From Lonicera japonica (taxonomy: Eukaryota > Streptophyta > Magnoliopsida > Dipsacales > Caprifoliaceae): a DNA stretch of 64,000 nucleotides. This document shows, piece by piece, positions 57,901 to 64,000 of the stretch; position 1 is the first letter of the stretch; each line of letters begins with the position of its first letter. The notes under the pieces were generated by a model. That model did not search any database. It was not told the origin of the DNA and saw only the letters and a program-made list of their open reading frames with translations. The translations under genes were made by a program, and so were the position numbers. The stretch covers positions 65,725,159 to 65,789,158 of the forward strand of contig CM038467.1 of assembly GCA_021464415.1 (NCBI GenBank), written 5' to 3'.

Positions 57901-58685
57901 GAAAAACATTTTTGCTTTAATTATACACACTACATTATTTGATAACATTTTATCTCATTTATTTGGTCGTATTACACTAAATATGTATATATTATCTCGG
58001 TCTTATAGTACCTTTATATTATTTAAAACAAAAAAATATACTAATTCAGCCCTATATATAAAGTGTTTAAGTGTGTAATTAGCGCCACTTTAAATTAGAG
58101 AAATTCTAAAAATCTTTGCACGATAATCAAGAAGAGGGAAAAATTCCAAGGCTGCGGCTGCTGCTTTCTTCCAGACGTTAGGGCTCATCTAATTAGTGGG
58201 CTTGGGCTTGGGCTTGGTGGAGCAAGCTTCCGGACATGGGATTTTGCTAGGCGGGCTGCTGGGCTTCCGGTGAATGGGCATGGCCCACTTGGCTGGAACA
58301 CGAGTTGGTTGTTGCTAAAAAAAACTAAATAATAACATTAAGAATCCGTTTGTGATAGCAAAAAAAAAAAAAAAAAAAAAAAAATGTTGATTTTTGTGAG
58401 AAGTTAAAAAATAAGTTAAGACATGTGATGAGATGTCTTCTTACTTTGTGGCTTTTTTCATAGAGAAATTTTCTTTAGTGATTGAGAAAGAAAAAAAATT
58501 CACAAAAAATTATGAAGGATGAAAGACATTTACTTATAAAATGACTATGAAATGGAAAATATTTTATTACATGTCTTAACTTATAAAATGACCATAAGCT
58601 TATAAAATGACTATGAAATGGAAAATATTTTATTACATTTACTTATAAAATGACCATAAGCTTTTCAAATTCCTTGATTAATGTA
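57901..58685. other. intergenic, no gene seen
   Basis: Contains a poly(A) run (58360..58383) and a ~60-bp direct repeat (TGACTATGAAATGGAAAATATTTTATTACAT, at about 58541 and 58608). Confidence 0.6.
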
Positions 58686-58689
58686 AATA

Positions 58690-59203
58690 TCAGGGGGAGA
58701 TGTAGACTTGAGGGGGAGTCTAATATCTACCCGACGTTACGTTATACTCTTTTCCTTAAACCAAGATTTATTTTTCCCACTGGGTTTTGTTACTTGGTAA
58801 GGTTTTTAACGAGGTAACGATACGTACAAACCCTATTGATTGAAGTAAGGATCAAATGAAAATATAGACTCAATGGAGGAAGTCTAACAGGATTGTCATA
58901 ATGTTGTACTCTTTTCCCTTCAATCAAGGTTATTTTTTCCATAGGGTTTTTGTTACTTGACAAGGTTTTAATGAGACAACAAGACATGTACCATTCTATC
59001 TTCGACTCAGCACAAGGGAAGTGTTTAAGAAAATTACACGTAGTGTGCTATCACCTAGATAGAATATGTATTAGGGATTTACTGTGTAAATTATGTATTA
59101 TGGGCCATAATGGGCTTCCTTGTAAATCCTATTTACTATTGTATTTGTGCCCTATTTAAAGGGCTTATCTAATGAAGGGTTTAGTAGAATTATCCCTACA
59201 ACA
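58690..59203 (+). mobile_element. Ty1/copia 3' end: 3' UTR, PPT and LTR remnant
   Basis: CAGGGGGAGATGTAGACTTGAGGGGGAG (58692-58719) followed by CTCTTTTcCcTT...CCACTGGGTTTTGTTAC, ACTTGGTAAGGTTTTTAACGAGG and a second such unit (TTGTACTCTTTTcCCTTCAAT...) is the usual 3' untranslated pattern of plant copia elements. A purine-rich CAAGGGAAG tract (59013..59021) leads into the LTR at 59022. No pol sequence is left upstream. Confidence 0.75.
59022..59203 (+). repeat. copia LTR (182 bp)
   Basis: Starts TGTTTAAGAAAATTACACG and ends ATCCCTACAACA. A TATA-like CCTATTTAAAGGGC lies at 59151. No partner LTR is in the window. Confidence 0.7.
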
Positions 59204-60640
59204 AATCCAATATTTTTATGTACTTTTTTTTATATTTTTATCAAACAGAATTTAAATTCTTATTTCTGCTAAGTTTCGACCCTAGGTCAGTTATCATATC
59301 TTCTCAGACTTTTTGAGATTATCGTTATTATTATTAAATATTAGATTAGCTAGATAGCCATTTTTCTTTTCCCAGCGTCTTAAGTAGATGGCCATTTTTC
59401 TCTTCCAACGCATCTTAAGTAGTAGTACTTTAGCTAAGTTAACGTTGACTTTTGATTGTTTGCCAGTATCAGTTTATTATGTAACCCCTTTCTGTACTAA
59501 AATAACTAAATGATTGTGTTCAAATAAAAATTGGTTAAATTAAAATTAATGTTTCATTAAAAAATTACTGAAGTTAAATTGAGATTTGATAGCCGTTATG
59601 CGAATCGGTTTTATACCCGAGTCAAGGTTTATCTCTTTAAATTAAAATATAGGGATTTGAAGTCTTGACTTTAGTTTTGATATAATGTATTAGTCAATCA
59701 AGTGAGAAGGTTGTGTTAGTACTCGCAAAAAGATGGTCAACAAATCCTAACTCGTATAATGGGATGAAAAATTAGGCTTATTTATAGAAAGGCGTTTAAT
59801 TTACATTTTCTAGCTCTTTTCAAATTAAACGTATGCCTAATTTTGCTTATTTTTAATCATATAGCTTTCATATAAAGAGTTTATTTCATTTTTTTAACAC
59901 AATTAATATACCAAATTTTAAAAAATAAATAACTTAATTTCGTTCTTCACAAATATAAAAATATTCAATAACTTTGGTTCAATCAAGAGTGCAATTTTAA
60001 TTTCCCTAGGATCAATGTTGAATTCCCCCTAGTTGCTTTGGATTTGTTCAATTGGAATATTTGTAAAGTAACGAATTAATTACTTTACAATAATCTAATC
60101 ATCATGTGATTTATGAAATAACCAATTAATTACTTTACAATAATCTAACCATCCTGTGCTATACTTTGACAAGTCTCGATTAGGTGGCAATCTGCACTTC
60201 AACTAGACGAACGGTTCTAACACTGCATGAGTTTGATTCTTGAAGGTAACATTTGTGACTAGGACCTTCAATTTTCTGAGCAAAGATTAGTCCATCTTAA
60301 TACGGGTGGGAGATCGAATACCTAGTGGCAAAGAAAAAAATAAAAGGATTGCTACATTATAACGAACTAATAGCTTTGCTATCCTAGGTTCATCTTAATG
60401 CGTAAATTTTTTTACTTAATATGTGGGAGATTATGTTTTTTTTTCTTTTTTACTTTACTTAGTATGCTAAAAAAATTTAAAATTATTTTTTTCCACATGC
60501 ATCTTAGTTAATTAGTAGCTTTGCTAACTAAGTTTGATATTTTGTTTGCCACTAATGAATTAATGGCACCGGATACACGACATCTCTTTACATTTGTAAA
60601 TGATAAAATAAACTTAATAAAAACTTTTACGGAAATGAAA
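59204..60640. other. intergenic, no gene seen
   Basis: AT-rich. A 60-bp near-repeat (AAGTAACgAATTAATTACTTTACAATAATCTAAtCATC and its copy, about 60066-60155) is visible. No ORF or RNA gene. Confidence 0.5.
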
Positions 60641-60679
60641 TACTTATATACATACACGAAATGAGGAGAATCATCAAAT

Positions 60680-60868
60680 CTAGACTTCTATACGTAAATT
60701 TAGGTAATACAATTAGACTTCTAGAAGAAATATATAAATTTATTTTAAGTATATATGATGCATATGCAATTTTTTTTTGTTTTTTTCTTTAGGTAGATTT
60801 AGGAGATACAATTAGGCTTATAGAAGAAATACATAAATTTATTTTACGCATATGTAATGTAAGGGATT
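60680..60868. repeat. tandem duplication, two units of ~100 bp
   Basis: ATTTAGGTAATACAATTAGACTTcTAGAAGAAATATATAAATTTATTTTA (from 60700) recurs from about 60796, separated by a T-rich tract. Confidence 0.7.
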
Positions 60869-60945
60869 CAAATACGGAATCTCCCGCAAAATAGATCATC
60901 CTTCACAAGGACTGAACTACCAGGCCAACTCCTTAAGTTCGTATG
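60869..60945 (-). repeat. tRNA-derived SINE-like fragment
   Basis: Minus strand reads GGAGTTGGCCTGGTAGTTCAGT, then CCTTGTGAAGGATGATC, then a B-box-like TATTTGAATCCC. A-box and B-box spacing is that of a pol III promoter in a tRNA-related SINE head. No 3' tail or TSD was established. Confidence 0.4.
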
Positions 60946-61465
60946 CGCAACTTAAATGTAACTAATTTAAAGAAAAAAAATAAGGGCTTTTTTTTTACTA
61001 TGTCATATTTTATATGTGAAATTAGAATTACACTCTTATTTTTCGTAATCAACACTGTTCCCACGTGGAAGGGATCTTAAAAATCCGAAAACAACCGGGG
61101 CTCCTAAGTCAAAAGATTGCGTTAAAAAAGTTTAAAGATTAACCCTTATTTTTACGGAATATTTTAAAATTCCACATATATGGTCACAAAAATCTAAAAA
61201 TTATGAGAGCATGAGTATAAGACATTTAAAATAGGGCGAAAAGTAAAAAAATTGGTGTAACATATAAATTGGACAAATAACCATCTAAGTAACTAATTGT
61301 CAATATATTAGTAATATAAGGTGTAATAACTTGGCACCTTTTATCAAAATTAATTTAAAATAATTGGTGGTGAAAAATACAAGTTAGTTTCTTTGGGTAA
61401 GATTAGGTACATGCCAAGAAATGAAACTCTTAATTTTTAGTCGTCTAAATAGGAAAGTAAGACTG

Positions 61466-61864
61466 TTAAGAGCATCTCTAATAGCTTCTTCAAAAATTAC
61501 TCTACAAAAATAATTTTGTTGACCTATGTGGCACTTTGAAGAGCCATTTTAAAGAATATTTTCATTGAGTTCCAAGAGCCTCTTTAAATATATTATTATT
61601 TTAATAATAAAATATTAAAAAATATGTTTGAATAGTCATCCTAAAGAATGTCATTTTAAATTAGCAAAAAGTTCCATTAATAAAATATATATTAAAAATT
61701 ATGTTTGAAGAGCTCTTTTATCACTTTTCATATATGAAGAGTGAGAAAGACTCTTCAAATTGGAGGTTTCATTTTTCTACTTCTGTTGCAATGAATTTTG
61801 CTGATATGACTCTTCAATAAATTTGCAATTTAGTCATTTGAAGAACTTGTTGGAGATACTCTAA
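61466..61864. mobile_element. ~400-bp MITE with AGAGCATCTC termini
   Basis: Left end TTAAGAGCATCTCtAAtAGCTTCTTCAAA pairs with the inverted right end TTAGAGTATCTCCAACAAGTTCTTCAAA. The interior is AT-rich, non-coding and repeats AGAGcC/GAAGAG motifs. This AGAGCATCTCCAA terminus is common in plant MITEs. TSD not clear. Confidence 0.7.
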
Positions 61865-64000
61865 GGCATCTATAACAAGCACAAATCTGTTGACCCTACC
61901 TCAATTAAGGTCATGGTGACCTTTCTTACTATTGGTTGAGTCATCCATGTTGAAACCACGTCATCAATTATTTAAGTTTTATTTTTAAGGACCCAAAAGG
62001 GCTTCATTATGTAAAATCCAATAACTTTGGATTTTTAACCTTCAAACCTAGCACATTACACCATCTAAATATGTAATAAAATGCAATCTTTTGGCTCAAT
62101 CACATTCCCCCAACTAATTAAGAGATGTACTGAAAATAAGATAAAAAATACAGAAAAATAAAAACACAACCTTACCTAACCTAAACAATTGCATTAAACA
62201 TATGTCACAAGCCTTTAAACTCATAGCATTGACCTGGTATGACGAGTTGTGTCTCGTGAGCAGGATAAAAAAAAGGTATTTTGATCCATACCCAAAAAAA
62301 ATGCTCTGGCAGTGTGAATTCCTTCTTTAGCAATAGGGCTTAAGTATACCAAAACTGAAACACTAAAATTAAAATGAAATGGAGTTAGAGGTTGTAATAC
62401 AATAGGGAAAAAACCATAGAATTGAAACCAAAAAAGAGTTTCAATTTGATGGTTTGGTCTATTTTAAGAGGTCGTAATACAATGGACTATGGGTTGGCCG
62501 TGACTTAAAACATAAACTGAGGGTACACCTTTAGCCGATATGCATTGTGTCGGCTGTGGCTTCTAAAATAAAAGTAAAAATAGTCAACCAATACACATTG
62601 TACATATACACTCTGCTCAGCCAATACACATGGTAAACATTTGTCCCCTTCTAAATTTAGCATCCCTTTACCAGTCTCGTTACCCTTTTAGCATTTTAAG
62701 CATTTCGGTGGAGCTCCATTTATGCTAAAAGTACCAATTTTGCATATCAATGGAGATGATATAACCCGTACCAAATGCACCATCAACTATTTCAAAAGTA
62801 TATTTAATTTTTACAACACAATTCTTTACTCTGTTATGCATTTTTAAAATTTAAAAATTATAGTCACTTATTATCTTGAAAATGAGTAAGGAGATAAAGA
62901 AATGATCGTTGGTACCGTGGTTTTGCAGTTGACTTCACACCAAATGAGTAAGAGGCCTTTAAAAAGACAAAGAATTATGTGGCCGAGACGTACTTGATAT
63001 TTCTTTTGGGACTTGAGACTAGGGGTGTGAAAGCTAATGGCCAACCATAGTGTATACGTTTTCTACCACTTTGAACACAATCCAAAATGTTTGATTTCAC
63101 AAAGATTCCAAAAACATCCCATGGCTACATGCATATCATGTGTTTTTCTCTTTGATTTGGCACTATCCCTTCTCTCTCTCTCTCTCTCTAGATCAATATA
63201 TATTACTGTGCTTATTATTGCTCTATCAATTCATCACCTTTCATTCCTTCCTAGTTAATTTTCGCTATTTTCCGTTTTAAGATTTCTTTAAGGAAACAAA
63301 AACCCAACTAAACTAGCACTTAAGAATATTAATTATTTGTAAGTCATCTGTGCCCACAACGTAAGGAAGAAGCAACGAATTTGGGTTTCGGTCTGATCAG
63401 ATCGTGAGGGGAGAGGTAAACAAGCAACTCTTCTTCTTTTTTCCTTGTACAGTTTATAATCTTTTGACAAGCGAGTAAGTGTATGTTACTTGCTTCAAGA
63501 GGGCCGAGTATAAACTTAAAAATGAATTACTCAACCCATAGTGTATATGAGAATAAAGAATTGTGTGGCTAAGGCTAATTATAAAGTTAGTTTTTGAATG
63601 ATTGGCAGTACTTTCGACATGGGTTAGGACCCGGTGTATATAATAAGGGGCTATAGTTTTTCAAGATAAACAACTATATGGCTGAGATTTATGATATTTT
63701 TTTAATGGTTGATAGTGCCTTTTGCACGGGTTACGATATGATATATATATATATATATGTGTGTGTAATATATGTAGTTTATTCTGGTCTGATTGCATAA
63801 GAAAAATTGTGTATTTTCTTTTACCAATAATCCGTTGTTGATTTGAATTGTGTATTCTAATTGGTTTCTACAGTGTGAGAGATGTGAATTTGAAGTAAAT
63901 TAATGTTCCGTTGGTGGTTGAGAAGAAAATTTGAAAATTTACTCTGTTAGGTTATTTTATAAACTGTTTGCTTCGCGTGGAAGGCGAGAGTGAATAGGCA
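61865..64000. other. intergenic, no gene seen
   Basis: A CT microsatellite (63171..63189) and T/A-rich sequence. A 73-codon frame at 63037 has no family motif. The CT-rich stretch followed by a more complex segment (63370-63420, GGGTTTCGGTCTGATCAGATCG) could be a 5' leader of a gene beyond the window, but nothing confirms it. Confidence 0.5.

Noticed and set aside
63037..63258. 73-codon plus-strand frame near the right edge
   Set aside because: Runs across a CT microsatellite, ends soon after, has no homology cue, and its start context is unremarkable.

Overview
This window is intergenic-rich DNA from a flowering plant, probably a eudicot. It is AT-rich, has plant GT-AG introns, holds BAHD acyltransferase genes, and is packed with plant-type transposable elements: Sirevirus-like and other Ty1/copia, Tat-like Ty3/gypsy, a non-autonomous LTR element, a TRIM-like element, CACTA, MULE and MITEs. 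All calls were made by reading the sequence. No alignment or database search was run, so family names rest on motifs, termini and target-site duplications (TSDs).

Host genes. Two intact two-exon BAHD acyltransferase genes lie on the minus strand (11771..13521 and 22149..23818). They share intron position, intron sequence and 5' flank. A third, broken BAHD copy lies between them on the plus strand (18405..21068); a 1.3-kb solo LTR sits inside its first exon. Pieces of BAHD 5' flanking DNA without a gene occur at 3.95-6.2 kb and 57.1-57.65 kb. This points to an ancestral BAHD cluster broken up by transposons. No other intact host gene was found.

Layout. 1-3930: 5' part of a Sirevirus-like copia element (minus), decayed by two nonsense codons. 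3.9-6.2 kb: duplicated BAHD flank split by a 540-bp MITE. 6.3-10.3 kb: gypsy relic (LTR and gag start) split by a complete non-autonomous LTR element (6925..10097) with seemingly identical 299-bp LTRs, a perfect TSD and an apparently captured LBD-family gene fragment. 10.3-24.3 kb: BAHD cluster with LTR-family repeats and small MITEs. 24.3-25.2 kb: MULE. 26-27.3 kb: fold-back element carrying an alternating-orientation tandem array, then a 211-bp tandem repeat. 29.1-45.25 kb: decayed Tat-like gypsy element with gag, protease, RT, RNase H, integrase and antisense coding remnants. It is split by a second LTR element (34336..39918), itself split by a 3.1-kb solo LTR (36585..39707), giving a three-level nest. 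46.0-47.7 kb: TRIM-like element with a chimeric LTR. 48.17-56.53 kb: CACTA transposon with arrays of near-perfect hairpins at both ends and host-gene-like fragments inside. 58.7-59.2 kb: copia 3' end. 60.6-61.9 kb: SINE-like and MITE repeats. The last 2 kb show no gene.

The most notable signals are the hairpin-armed CACTA element with a kinase-like first exon, the young non-autonomous LTR element with its LBD-like cargo, the three-level nest, the solo LTR in a BAHD exon, and the Asp-to-Asn change in the conserved DFGWG motif of one BAHD gene.
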